Shown: piece by piece, positions 12,120 to 23,950 of the stretch
Layout: the number at the start of each line of letters is the position of its first letter
Numbering within the stretch: the first letter of the stretch is position 1
NCBI RefSeq assembly: GCF_018446385.1
Contig: NC_056001.1
Coordinates: 12,766,672-12,830,671 of the forward strand
Origin: Zingiber officinale
Taxonomy: Eukaryota; Streptophyta; Magnoliopsida; Zingiberales; Zingiberaceae
DNA: 64,000 bases
Reading direction: 5' to 3'
Notes under the pieces: generated by a model
Database searches by the model: none
Told to the model about the DNA's origin: nothing
What the model saw: the letters and a program-made list of their open reading frames with translations, nothing else
Program-made: the position numbers and the translations under genes

Positions 12120-15100
12120 ATGCAAAGAAACTTAGAGACCTTCTTCCCGTCATCGTCTTATCCGGCGGTGGGGGGCGCGTGGCCTCCCCCGCAGGGACCC
12201 TCCACGTCGGGGTCCACCACCGACGATGATAGGCTGGCGAAGGCCGTCATCGCCACCGCAGCCAGCACCTTCGCCTTCTGGGGCTTCCTCTTCTTCCTCC
12301 TCTATTTTTTCGTCACCAGGAGGCAGCAGCGGAGGCAAGCAGAGGAGGAGGGAGCGAAGTCACAACCCGAGAAGATCTCCCTCGCGGAGCGGATCCGCTC
12401 GAGGGCGAGCAGGAGGAAGAGCGTCTTCGTGGACGAGGACGGCTTGGATGCCGTCTACTGGCGCGAGTTCAAGGGGAAGGTCGGCTCTGTTCACAGCGAC
12501 GTAGATGAGTCCCTGTCTGGCCAGCGGAAGGACGACGACGAAGGAAGTGTGGGCCCGGGCTACACAGACCAGGCGAAGAAAAATGATTGGAGAATTCAAG
12601 AAGAACGTCTGCTTCCGGCCGGCTTCATCGGCTCCACATCGCCGGTTTTTGACGACCGTAGCTCCTCTGATCTGCCACTGCCGCCTAATCAGAGATTGCC
12701 TCCGCCTCCGGGGAGATTCGTGCCCTCGGCGCTGCGGCCACAAGCTGCCCTGCCGGAACTAAGGCCTCCGCGACTGCCGCTGCTAGCAGGAATTGGAAAC
12801 ACCAATCCGCCGCGGATGCCGTCACCGCTGTCTCCTAGTAGGGACTTGTCGTCGGCGCCGAGGCTAGCAACTGCCTCGGAGGTTAGGAATACAAGGCCAC
12901 CACGGCCGCCCTCTCCGAGTCGAGTCATATCATCGCCGTCGCCTCCGGTGACCGTGACATCGGAGGTTAGCTACACAAGTACGCCACCGCCTCACGCGCC
13001 AGCAATTTCTCCTTCAACACTAGAGCCCAAGCCAAGCGCCTCCCCTCCGCCGCCACCAACTCCTCCGTCAGCACCGGTACCGAAGCCAAGCGCCGCCCCT
13101 CCGACACCTCCTCTTCCTCCGGCGAAGAGGAGCGATCCGGCGCCTCATCCGTCACTGCCCACATCAAAAGCAAGCGCGAAAGCGCCGCCGCCGCCGCCTC
13201 CGCTCAGGCCTCCACCAGGCAAGCCTCCAGGTCCAGCTCCACCGCCCCCGCCACCGGGGGGCAGACCCGGCGGAGGGTCTTCTAGGCCGCCACCGGCGTC
13301 GCGACCAACATCGGCGGTTCAGGGAGAAGGTGGGGCCAAGAAGTTGAAGCCACTGCACTGGGACAAGATGAACGCCATTAACGTCGAACATTCAATGGTC
13401 TGGGACAAGCTCCATAGCGGTTCATTCAGGTACGTGAACTCCATTATCACACCTTGGCTAAAGCTTGATCTCATTTCTTCATCCACAATCCTTCATCTCC
13501 TCTGAAAAATGTTAAGATCGAACCATATTTACTTGAAATTCTGAAACATCTAAAATTCAGATTCTCGGTGGCATATAAAAATTTGTCTGGGCAACAGCTA
13601 GATTTCCAACTGCGATTTCTGCATCACAATCCATTCATAAAGACTTTTCCTAGAATTTGAAAACCTGTTTACCAGATGCACCAGAGTATTCTAAGTTCTA
13701 ACAACCAGACTACTATCGGAAGGAGTCCAACTTTGATAATTCAACGTTGACTTTTATTAAATTATATCATTAATTTTGTTTATTTTTGAAATGAAATTGA
13801 CCGCCCACCGGCACAGCGCCAGTAATTTTATTTTTGAAAATGGCAATTTTCTCCTTTAATTTTGCTGATTTTTTTTTAAATTTTTTTTCTGGATATTGAA
13901 ACAGCGTCGATGAAGACATCATGGAAGCCCTTTTTGGCACAGAGGTCGCCAACAAGAAGGCAGCCAACAACTCCGGAAACACTAAGTCAAAGGCAGCCGC
14001 CGTCGTCGGGTTCACCCCAATCACCTTGCTAGACCCGCGTAAATCGCAGAACATCGCCATCGTCCTCCGGTCCACCACAGCTGTCAACCGCCAATCTATA
14101 ATCGAAGGCGCGATCGACGGGCGCGGCCTCAGCACTGACGTCCTCGAGCGGTTCATCACGATCGCACCGACGAAGGAGGAGGAGGACGTCATCCGCGCGT
14201 ACTCCGGCGACCCCGGCATGCTTGCCGACGCTGAGAACTTCCTCTTCCACATCCTCCGGGCCGTCCCCGCCGCGCCCTTCGCCCGTCTCGACGCCATGCT
14301 CTTCCGAGCCAACTACGAGCCTGAGTTGGGACACCTGAAGCAGACCCTGAGGACGCTGGAGGCGGCGTGCGGGGAACTGCGTACGCCCACGCGTGGCCTC
14401 TTCCTCAAGCTGCTCGAGACAGTGCTCAAGGCCGGCAATCGCATGAACACCGGCACGGCTCGCGGAAACGCGCAGGCCTTCAACCTCACGGCGCTTCGCA
14501 AGCTCGCCGACGTCAAGAGCACGGACGGCAGCACGACGCTGCTGCACTTCGTGGTGGAGGAGGTGGTGCGGTCGGAGGGGAAGCGATTGGTGATCAACAA
14601 CCGGGGCCACAACAGCGGGGCACTGGAGCGGGCGCCGAGCTGGTCCTCTTCGGCGGCGGCGGCGCAGGAGGAGAGGGAGAAAGAGTACACCATGCTGGGG
14701 CTGCCGCTCGTCGGCGGGCTCAGCGACGAGTTCGCCAACCTGAAGAAGGCGGCTGGGTTCGATTTCGACGCGCTCAAGATCGCTTGCCCGACTCTGCAAG
14801 CGCGGGTGGAAGAGATCAAGCGGCTAGTGGAGAGCCTAAGCGCCGGGGGCGAGGGCAGCGGGGGGTTCGTTAAGGAGATGAGGGCGTTCATGGAGACAGC
14901 GAAGGGAGATCTGAAGGCGACGGCGGTGGAGCAGGGGAGGGTGATGGAGGTGGTGAAAAAGACGAACGAGTACTACCACCCGGGGGCGGCCAAGGAGAGG
15001 GACCGGCAGCCGCTGCATCTTTTCGTGGTGGTGAAAGACTTCTTGGACATGGTAGACAAGGCGTGCGTGGACATCGCGAGGAATCTGCAGAAGAAGAAGC

Positions 15101-15258
15101 AGGCGGCAGTCGCGGTGGCAAGGTCGGGGGCGGAGCCGACGGTGGGGGAGGAAGGGGCGGAGAGGAGGCGGAGGCCAGTGGCCAGGTTCCCGAACTTGCC
15201 GCTACGTTTCCTGAAGAGCAATTCGAAGTCGGATTCGAGCAGCGACGAGGAAGATTGA
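12120..15258 (+). CDS. Formin-like protein (membrane-anchored, FH1-FH2)
   Basis: Actin nucleator and elongator acting at the plasma membrane or endomembranes. Two exons, 12120-13429 and 13905-15258, joined across a GT-AG intron (13430-13904) that splits an AGC Ser codon; product 887 residues. Residues 42-65 form one hydrophobic membrane segment followed by a basic RRQQRRQ stop. There is no obvious signal peptide, which is unusual for plant class I formins. Residues ~190-400 are the proline-rich FH1 region that would bind profilin-actin. Residues ~405-835 are FH2: LHWDKMNA at its start and GNRMNTGTARG in the core, then the DVKSTDGSTTLLHF stretch. The C-terminal tail is basic, then Ser/Asp/Glu-rich. 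No stops or frameshifts. The exons are far more GC-rich than their surroundings, as in many monocot genes. The family assignment is firm; the exact orthologue is not. Confidence 0.95.
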
Positions 15259-15720
15259 GGGGAAGGCTGCAAAAAATCTGTGTTTTTTTTAATAATGAAA
15301 ATGGTAAATATCATTTGGTGATTAGGAGTGAATTAAACAGTGAGGATCATCTGTTTTGCAATTTTTTTGGGCGACGATCGATTTAATTTTTTTGTTTATG
15401 GTAGATAAGAGTGGTGCTGTTGTTTCTCATGTAAAAAGAAAAACTAGACAGAAATTCAATCAAAATCGGAGGTTATCAGGCGTAGTTTGTGAATTCCCTG
15501 AATACAAATTCTCTGGAAAATAAGAGACTAGAATGAGTTATTTTTTAATCGTCTGATCAATGAACGTTCGTAATAATCATCGATTCACTGTTATTTAGAC
15601 GTGTACTTCCGTGCTAAGATGACAATAAGCCGGATTTAGTTGAATTTTATATTCTCCGTATTTATATTCATCAGATGTAATATTTATTCTCATATCTATA
15701 CTCATACCTAACTCTCTCCC

Positions 15721-15769
<49 letters not shown>

Positions 15770-15936
15770 CCTTTCATATCCTTTTCCATTCGAATCGGAT
15801 AGATTAATTTTTCATCGAATTGGGAGGAAATTATCATCCCTATTCAGTGCTTGTTTTCTCCATTGGTACAAGTGATTGATGTGGTGGAGTACTGCAGTTC
15901 TATGTATCTTGTAGGATAGAAAATTATATTGAGCTG
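15259..15936. other. 3' flank of the formin
   Basis: Likely 3' UTR with AATAAT at about 15290 and T-rich stretches, then AT-rich spacer. No gene seen. Contains a TA microsatellite. Confidence 0.6.
15726..15767. repeat. (TA)n microsatellite
   Basis: About 42 bases of uninterrupted TA repeat. Confidence 0.95.
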
Positions 15937-16591
15937 TGTTAGGACACTCTTGGAGCTAGAGGGAGGTGATTAGCTTTAATGGTTTCATCTTGTTGATTTA
16001 TTACAACGGAAAAACTCGAAGTAATGTTAACACCCGAATTTACTTGGTATCCATCTCCTTGAGGAGACTAATCTAAGAATTCATATAGTGCATACACTCC
16101 ATTATGAAAAATACTCCTCGAAAATAATCTAGACGTGGAGAAATCTTGTCCAAGCTCACAATAAGAAAATACAACAAGGAAATGAATACACAATACAATA
16201 AACATGCACCTTGCTTGATTTTTTGTAGCTTATAAATGCCTCTTGATTGTTGGAAAGTGAAGCAACACTTGTCTTCCAAGGGCTCAAGAATTGGCGGAGA
16301 GTGTGTTGTGAGAGAGATTGACTTTAAACCTTCGTGAAAGCTCGTTTCTAGGGTTCACTCGATGCCTATAATAAATTAGATTTTTTCCTAATTGATTGGC
16401 ATGTCATTCGATCGTCCAATAACTTGTAGAACGACTCTTTTTTCCAACCATGATCGATTGGCAAGCTATCCCAATCAATTCAAAAAGCCTTAATCGATTA
16501 TCCAATCGATTTTCAAACTCTCTGCTCTCTCGTGAAAGACCTTAATCGATTAGACTAATCGATTGTCTCAATCAATTCTCTTTCTAGCGAT
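15937..16591 (-). mobile_element. Copia LTR fragment, minus orientation, AATCGATT type
   Basis: Read on the minus strand it ends with the Copia-LTR tail (CACCTCCCTCTAGCTCC...CCTAACA at 15937). At 16380-16580 it carries repeated AATCGATT palindromes. The LTR 5' part is missing: the next element begins directly at 16592. It resembles the larger copy at 61736-63549. Confidence 0.7.
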
Positions 16592-17916
16592 TGTTGGTGC
16601 AGTTAGCACTAATGGTTAAGTTCATATTTTGATGGATGACAAATAATTTAAAGTTAGATGTTATGTTTGTGTAACCTCTTTACCGAGTGTGCAGGAATTG
16701 ACAGGCCTAGAGGACCTAACACTAGGCTGAAGTCCAGATGTGTGATTCTGGAAGGAAGTCCAACTGAGTCTATAGGACCTGACAATTGGCTGAAGTCCAA
16801 TCAGGATGTTTGATTCTAGACGATTGGCTGAAGTCCAGATGTATGATTCCGACAGGAAGACCTGGTGGATCAAGAGGCAAGTCAAGAGACCGTAAATGGT
16901 AAGTGAGGTAAGTCAATTGGAGGAGAGTGATCTAGTGAAGACGAGTCCCAGTCTAGCTTAGATCCATTTTGAAAGTCTAAGCTGACACCATGATTAAATC
17001 TTCATCTTAGTAAGATAGGATCTAAATCATAAATAAACTATTTGTGCATATATTTCTAACTCTATGTTATAGATACACACGTAGATCTTCAAATCCTGCA
17101 TGCATAACCACTAACAGAGCCTGATTCCGAGTTTAAAGTCAAAAGATATGACCTTCAGAAGATTGTTGTGTTGAACAGTGATGAGAGGCGCCTCAAGTGG
17201 ATTAAGTGAATCAAATCGGACTAGACCAGACCAGACAGAACCAAAACAGACCGAATTAAATCAAATCGAACCAAAGCAATGGATAAGATCTGAATTATTT
17301 AATTAATTTTCTCTACAAAATTATCCATAAGATATGAAGTCAAAAAGTTTATCCTGAATTCAATGGATTTGATAAGAACAGGTTTATCTATAAAAGGAGG
17401 CTAGATGTCCAAGAAAAGAGATAACACTTCTATGTGATCCTTCCATCATTCGACTGCTATGTGCATATTGCTGTGATGCTACCGCGCGACTATTCTTCTA
17501 CATTCAACCGCTACTGGCAGACCGACACCAATACACAGGCGCTTCAACTTCTACATCATTGTGTTGGTAAAATTTAATTTACAGTTATTTGCTTTATTAC
17601 TTAAGAAAGTGTAGGGTGTTATACTTTTCTCGTATTCTTTATACTCAATTACTCTACTGGAAGTTATTAGTAGATGATTTTAGTGGATTACTCATTGATA
17701 GGTTTGAGGGACTTGAATCTTAGATTAGGACCTTTGAGAGAAACTGACTTGAGCATCGGAGGGCCTAGCCAGGGATCCTCACCTTGGTCTTAGGTCACTA
17801 ACGCTTTGTTGGTTTGTCTCGCTGTGCGTAGGGTCGTGAAGGGCTTTTTCTAGATCTTTAGCGAGGAGCCTCGTTCACCGGAGCTAGTGCACGTCTTCGT
17901 AGGTTTCAGACAGGAT
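16592..17916 (+). mobile_element. Copia LTR, left part of relic F
   Basis: Starts TGTTGGTGCAGTTAGC. 16700-16870 holds repeats of 'GGCTGAAGTCCAGATGT', and there is a TATAAAAGG box at about 17390. It has no recognisable LTR end or PBS; at about 17916 it runs directly into the C-terminal part of an integrase reading frame. This points to a deletion that removed the LTR end, PBS, gag, protease and most of integrase. Confidence 0.7.
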
Positions 17917-19785
17917 CAGGTATCTTTTTAGGGTACTCCATAACTAGTAGGGCTTATAGAGTCTTTAAAAAAATACTCTAAAAGTTGAAGAAACAACAAA
18001 TATAATTTTTGATGAAGAAAATAACCTATCAAATTTAATCAATGAAAATAGTAATCAAATTATAAGAAATATAGAAAATGATGAAGATAATCAAATTAAA
18101 CTTAAACCTAGTGAATCAGAAGAACCAATTGTTGACCCTAACATAAGACTATCTACGAGATTCAACCACCCAACTGACCAAATTCTAGGTGACCTAACCC
18201 TAGGAGTTCGAACTCGATCATCTTATAAAAACCTAAGTTAAATAGCTCTTATTTCCAAAATTGAACCTAAAACTATAGAAGAAGCCTTACCTGAATCAAA
18301 TTGGATAATTATGATGCAAGAAGAACTAGCTCAATTTAAAAGAAACCAAGTTTGAAAACTAGTACCTAAACCGACAAATAAATCTATAATTGATATTAAG
18401 TGGGTCTTTAGAAATAAATTAGACAATAAAGGTGAAATAGATAGAAATAAAGCTAGACTAGTGGTGAAGGGATTCAACCAAGTAGAAGGGTTAGATTATG
18501 ATGAAACCTATGTACCTGTAGCTAGACTTGAATCCATCAGGATACTGCTAGCCTATGCAATACATAAAAGATTCAAGTTATATCAAATAATCGTAAATTT
18601 CCCATTCCTAAATGGGTTCATCAAAGAAGAAGTTTATGTAAATCACCCCCCATGATTTGAAGATTTAGATCACCCAAACCATGTTCTTAGGTTAAAGAAA
18701 GCTTTGTATGGATTAAAATAAGCACCTAGGGTCTAGTATGAATGATTATCAACATATCTAATATCTAATGGATTTAACGAAGGACAAATAAACCAAACCT
18801 TATTTGTTAAAACCTTTTAAAAAAATTTTATAGCTCAAATTTATATAGATGACATAATTTTTGGCTCAACCAATACTAAAATTTTAAAAGAATTTATTAA
18901 ATTAATGGAAAATAAATTTGAAATGAGCCTAGTAGGTGAACTTAATTTTTTCTTAGGTTTACAAATAAAATAAACAAAAAAAGGAATTTATATTTTTCAA
19001 ACAAAATATGCTAAAGAATTAATTTAAAAGTTTTGAATGGAAAATTCTAAAAAAATATAAATACTTCTATGACAACCAAGGTTAAAATTGACTTTGATTT
19101 AGAAGGAAAATCAGTAGATTTTAAATATTATAGAAATGTAATAGGAGGTCTACTATACCTAATTGCAAGTCGACCTAACATTTTATTTACAGTAGGTATG
19201 TGTGCTAGGTATCAATCGTGTGTAAAAAAATCACACTTAGCTAATGTAAAAAGAATACTTAGATACATTAAAGGAACTCTAAGTGTATAACTTTGATACC
19301 TTAGAACTAGCACATTTGATTTAGTTGGGTACTCTGACTCAGACTATATTGACTGTAAACTAGATAGAAAGAGTACAAGTGGAAGCTGCCAATTTCTAGA
19401 TCAGTGCCTAGTAAGCTGGTCTAGTAGAAAATAATAGTGTCGCCTTATCCACTACTGAAGCAGAATACATAGTTATGGGAGAATGTGCATCTAACTATTA
19501 TGGATGATGTATACTTTAAAAGATTATAAATTAGAATATAAAAATATAAAAATATCAATTGATAACATAAGTTCTATCAATTTAACTAAAAATCCAATCC
19601 ATTACTCAAGGACTAAATAGATGGAGGTTAAACATCACTTTGTAAGAGATCATATAGTTAGGGGTGAAATTGTACTTGACTATGTTGAGTCTAAGTCAAA
19701 CCTAGCAGACATTTTCATAAAACCCTTATCTGAACTCGAATTCAGTACACTTAGAAGACAGTTAGACATGTACTTAGTAGAGTAG
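17917..19785 (+). pseudogene. Relic Copia pol (IN C-terminus, RT, RNase H) of relic F
   Basis: Reading starts at GIFLGYS (integrase C-terminal region), passes through RT (W-V-F-R-N-K, G-F-N-Q-V-E-G-L-D-Y, Y-I-D-D-I-I-F-G-S near 18845) and ends in RNase H (D-S-D, K-S-T-S-G-S, then L-S-T-T-E-A-E-Y near 19450). Many TAG/TAA/TGA stops and small indels, so it is non-functional. Closest in this window to the RT of element A; gag and protease are absent. Confidence 0.92.
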
Positions 19786-20899
19786 ATTCAAAATATTTTT
19801 CAAATTTATTTTTTTTGTTTTTTTTTCAAAAAGTAATCGTTTTTCAAAAGTACTTTTCAAATTAGCTTGCTTTTAAAATTTTAGGATAAAATCGTTTTAT
19901 TTTCTTTAAAACTCCTAATTTTACTAGTGCTTTCAAAGATTAGACTTAGCCTAGGTCTTTCCCCTAGAAAGCATATACCCATAGGTTTTAGCTAAAGCAT
20001 CTCACAAGCACACTAGGAATACCTTCCTTGTGTATAACAAAATACTTAGAATGATGTGAGATGCATAGGGTATTACTTGGACTTCAGAATGCTTATGTCT
20101 GTATATCAACATAAGTCTAGGCTATAAATATCAATTGAAATTGATCAAGTTGAGTTATCCTTTTTATCCAAAACTAATTGGATCACATACTTAACTTGGC
20201 TGATCAAGTGAACGCTAATACCTTATGGTAAACAACTAGTAACTAAAGATTAGACATTTATTCTAAGGAAAGTAGATGAATGTTTAAAAGTTTTCTTTCA
20301 AAATTTTTTACTTTACATGCTTGGACTCTAGGATAAGAAACAGGAACATCCCCCTCAAACTTAAAAGTATTCACCTAAAATCTTAGCATTAAGGGGGAGA
20401 TTAATTTTTTTTTTCTCTCAAAACTCTGAGATTATTTTTGATATATGTCAAAGGAAGAGGAATAATAGAAATTAAGTTAAATAAAAAATAAACTAAATTT
20501 TTTCAAAGCTAAGTACTTAACTAAATTTTTTATTAATTAAGCTTCTTTTAAATCTAAAGTATAACTAAACTTTTTTTATCAAAATATTTTTAAGCTAATT
20601 AAATACTTAAAGTTGTTTTTATCAAAATCTTGTTAAGCAAATTAAGTACTTAAAGTTTTTTTATCAAAATATTTTTAAACTAAGTACGTACTTAAAAATT
20701 TTTTAAGCTAATTAAGTACTTAAAGTTTTTATAAAAAAACTTTTTAAAGCTAGTTAAGTACTTAAAGTTTTTATAAAAAAACTTTTTAAAGCTTAAAGTT
20801 TTTATCAAAATCTTTTAAGCAAATTAAGTACTTAAAGTTTTTATCAAAATCTTCTTAAGCTCATTAAGTACTTAAAGGGTTTATAAAATCTTTTTAAAA
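19786..20899 (+). repeat. Pol-downstream region with PPT-like motif and ~45-bp repeats
   Basis: Non-coding tail of relic F. AAGGGGGAGA at 20391-20400 looks like one of the multiple polypurine motifs of Copia elements related to SIRE. From about 20480 to 20899, and again just after the nested element E (24821-24895), the block 'TTAAGTACTTAAAGTTTTT' recurs every ~45 bases, centred on the palindrome TTAAGTACTTAA. Confidence 0.7.
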
Positions 20900-20904
20900 C
20901 TAAG

Positions 20905-21850
20905 TGTTGGTCCCCGTGGGTATTTTGATGTGATCAACCAAGTTGGTTAGGTCCTGCTGTATTTGATCCCTGTGTCTGAGTATGTAGGAGCTTAGGAGCA
21001 TAGAAAGTCGAGCGGAAGACGCAGCTAGTGAGAAGGACGGCACGGGAAGGGAGCCGATGGGCTTGGTGCGTCCGAAGGACGAGAGAGCTGCGGAAGAGTA
21101 CTCTGGTGGGCGTGAAGAGCGTGCGTGACGTTCGAGGGACGTTAAGCTAGGACGGAAGGCTGCTCGAGGAAAAGGCCGGGAATTGAGTTCGGGTGAGCCC
21201 TATTCCGGTTGACCGCTATCACCCAAAACTTCAGAGCATCGGAAGCCAAAGACGGAAAGTGCCTCAAGCCGGAAAGAAGCAGTGCTGGAATCACTGCTCA
21301 AGGCGCCTTCAACAAGGTTGAAGGCGCCTCCAGCTTGAAGGCGCCTTCAATCTGGTTGAAGGTGCCTCAAGCTGGTTGAAGGCGCCTTCAACCTTGTTTA
21401 AGGCGCCTTCAACCTGGTCAAACAGACCGTTCGTGCGCGAATAAAGTTTTATCCACTGATCCAGCTTGGAGGCGCCTTAGACCCTCAATAGAGGCGCCTT
21501 GGAGCTTCGGGATAGAATTTTCAAGGGCTATAAAAGGACCCTTGGAGCTAGGAATTAATAACAACTTCCACATTCAACTCTGTAAGCATTTCCTAGCAGT
21601 AGTTCTGAGCCATCAGAGTGTAAAAGGCTTCTCCGCCTTCAGTAAAGGAGAATTTTCTTAGTGTGCTTTCTTACTGCCCTGGATTAACAACCCTCTTGGT
21701 TGTAACCAGGTTAAATTCAGTTTCTGCTTTTATTTCTGCTGTTATTTTATTTACTGCTGCTTTTATTTTTGAGTTGAATTCTGAGGAGGGTATAGTTTAT
21801 TTTTGATTTAAGCAATTTACCCCCTCTTGCCGACCTCCGCTGCACTTACA
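20905..21850 (+). repeat. 5' LTR of element E
   Basis: 946 bp, TGTTGGTCCCC...CACTTACA. An AAGGCGCCTT palindrome cluster at about 21300-21500 sits just upstream of the TATAAAAGG box at 21529. Ends with the 'CCCCTCTTGCCGACC' Copia-LTR tail. Confidence 0.9.
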
Positions 21851-21852
21851 AT

Positions 21853-21865
21853 TGGTATCAGAGCC
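21853..21865 (+). promoter_or_regulatory. tRNA-Met primer-binding site of element E
   Basis: TGGTATCAGAGCC, complementary to the 3' end of initiator tRNA-Met, two bases after the LTR end: the standard Copia first-strand priming site. Confidence 0.93.
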
Positions 21866-21915
21866 AGATCGCTTCAGAAGGACTAACCGCCAACTGAAGC
21901 ACTACGATCAAGACG

Positions 21916-23079
21916 ATGGCCGGAGTGAACATCCATCCCCCGAAGTTCGACGGAGACTTCGCCACATGGAAGCGCAAAATGGAGGTATTTTTTAAAACTG
22001 AATTTGACATTCTTTTAATAATGAAATATGACTATGCAGTTCCGAAAGATAAGGAGGAAAACACCTGGACGAAAAAGGAGCACGCAGATTTCGTCGCCAA
22101 CGGAAAGGCTGAGTTCCACCTACTCAGCGTTCTGCCGCCTCAGGAGGTAAATCGGATCGGAAGCTATGACTCCGCGAAAGATCTCTAGGAAAAATTCCTG
22201 GAGCTTCACGAAAGCACCTCCGAAGCAAAGCTAGCGAGGCGCGACATCCTCTGGAACCAGTTGACGAACCTCCGGATGAACCAAGGCGAGAAGGTAGCGC
22301 AACTCCAAGCAAGGATCAAAGAGCTGATCACGCAACTAACCAATCTTGGAGAAGAGGTAACGAACCGAGACTCTGTCTGGTACGCGCTCAACGCCTTCCC
22401 CAGAACTCCAGAGTGGGCCTCCTTAGTAGATGCGTACTATATCTCTAAGGATATCGAGGTAAATACTTTAGAACAATTGTTTTTCACTTTTGAACTTCAC
22501 GAATCTCGAGTTTCAGAGCCAAATGGAGTAGAGAAGACAAGTCAGAACATTGCCTTAAAGGCAAAAATGAACAGTTCTGACTCCGAAGCCTCAGTCGACG
22601 AATCAGAAGCGGCACTACTGGTAAGACGCTTCAATAAATTTTTTAAATCTAACAAATTTAGATCACAGAGGCATGAGAGAAAAAGAAGAACGACTCGTTG
22701 CTACAACTGCAACGAAGAAGGGTACATCAAGGATGACTGTCCGAAATTAAAGAGCAAGCAAAAGGAGAAGGCAAAGACCAAGTACAAGAAACCAGAATCC
22801 TCCAAACACAAGAACCTGAAGGCCACTTGGTCAGACTCATCCTCCGAATCAGACGTCGAAGAATTCTCGGGGATAGCTCTAATAGCTAACCATCAACTGG
22901 AAGAAGAGTCAAGCTCAGAGATGAGTATCGATGAAGGGGGAGGAACATCAGAAGAGGAAAGCTGCAGTGAAGGGGGAGCCTCACCGAGTCAGGTAAGTCA
23001 GGTACGCAATCTAACCCCGACTCAGTCTTTTCACTTTATTAAATCTCTTTCTACAGACTTATTCAAATTAGAAAAATAA
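21916..23079 (+). pseudogene. gag of element E with one in-frame stop and a damaged zinc knuckle
   Basis: Start ATG 51 bases after the PBS. Reads as Copia capsid to a TAG at 22186-22188, which would be read through or marks decay, then continues in the same frame to about 23079. The UBN2-like core (ELITQLTNL, RTPEWASLVDAY) is present. The nucleocapsid knuckle at about 22700-22740 reads C-Y-N-C-N-E-E-G-Y-I-K-D-D-C: the zinc-binding His of CX2CX4HX4C is Tyr. A Glu/Ser-rich tail follows. No protease, integrase or RT after it. Confidence 0.88.
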
Positions 23080-23950
23080 AATAAAGAATTGAAAATGAAA
23101 TTAGCAAAAGCATGTCCACTTGAGATGTACGATTGTATAAAATCAGAAAATGATAAATTAAAATTAGAAATTGAAAAATTAAAATATGATGCATGTTTAA
23201 ATAAATTTCCAAAATAAAAAATTAGAACTTATGGAAAATTAAATTGGTACATTAGAAATCATCAGGGTCAACTTAGAAGAGTGCCTAAGATCTATGTACC
23301 CCCGAAATATTTGAATAACCCTGTAGGAAGGAACCTTTATCGGGTTCCAAAATCTTTGCTAGTTTAATTTCTCTTTTAGTTAAAAGCTTACAGTGAGAAA
23401 ATTAAACATTGAAATTCTTTATGGAAGCTTTGTCTAAGGAAGTGGTTGTTGCTCCAATAACCAAGAAGGTCTAGTGCCTCGCCACGACCTGGAAGCTAAA
23501 ATATTGAAAGAAAATGTTTAATTAACTTTTTGAAAAAGCATTAAACAAGAATTAAATAATGCTTTGAAAGTTTTTCAAACATTTTTGAAAAATTCTAAAA
23601 AATCGATTTTGACTTAGAAATTATTGTGAAAAAGTCATAGATTTTTTTTTTAAATCTCAATTATTTTTACTAAGAATTATTTTTAAAAAATTAATGACTT
23701 AGAAATTTTTTTCAAAAACCTTATTCTTACTTAGAATTTTTTTTTTTTGAAAAATTCAATTTTCTGAGATATCATTTTTAGTAAATAGAAATTTTATCTA
23801 AAGTTAAAAAAATTTTCTAAAATATTTTTTTTAGTTATCACCCCATTTTTGCTGTGATCAAAGGGGGAGAGAAAGGTTACAAGTTAAGGAGATAGGACAA
23901 GTTAAGGGGGAGTTAGAAAGATTAAAATTTTAAAGGTTACAAGTTAAGGA

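Noticed and set aside
12150..15121. Several long minus-strand and other-frame ORFs across the formin
   Set aside because: Shadows of a GC-rich coding region; compositionally biased (Arg/Ala/Pro), no domain recognised, and the plus frame has clear FH2 motifs.
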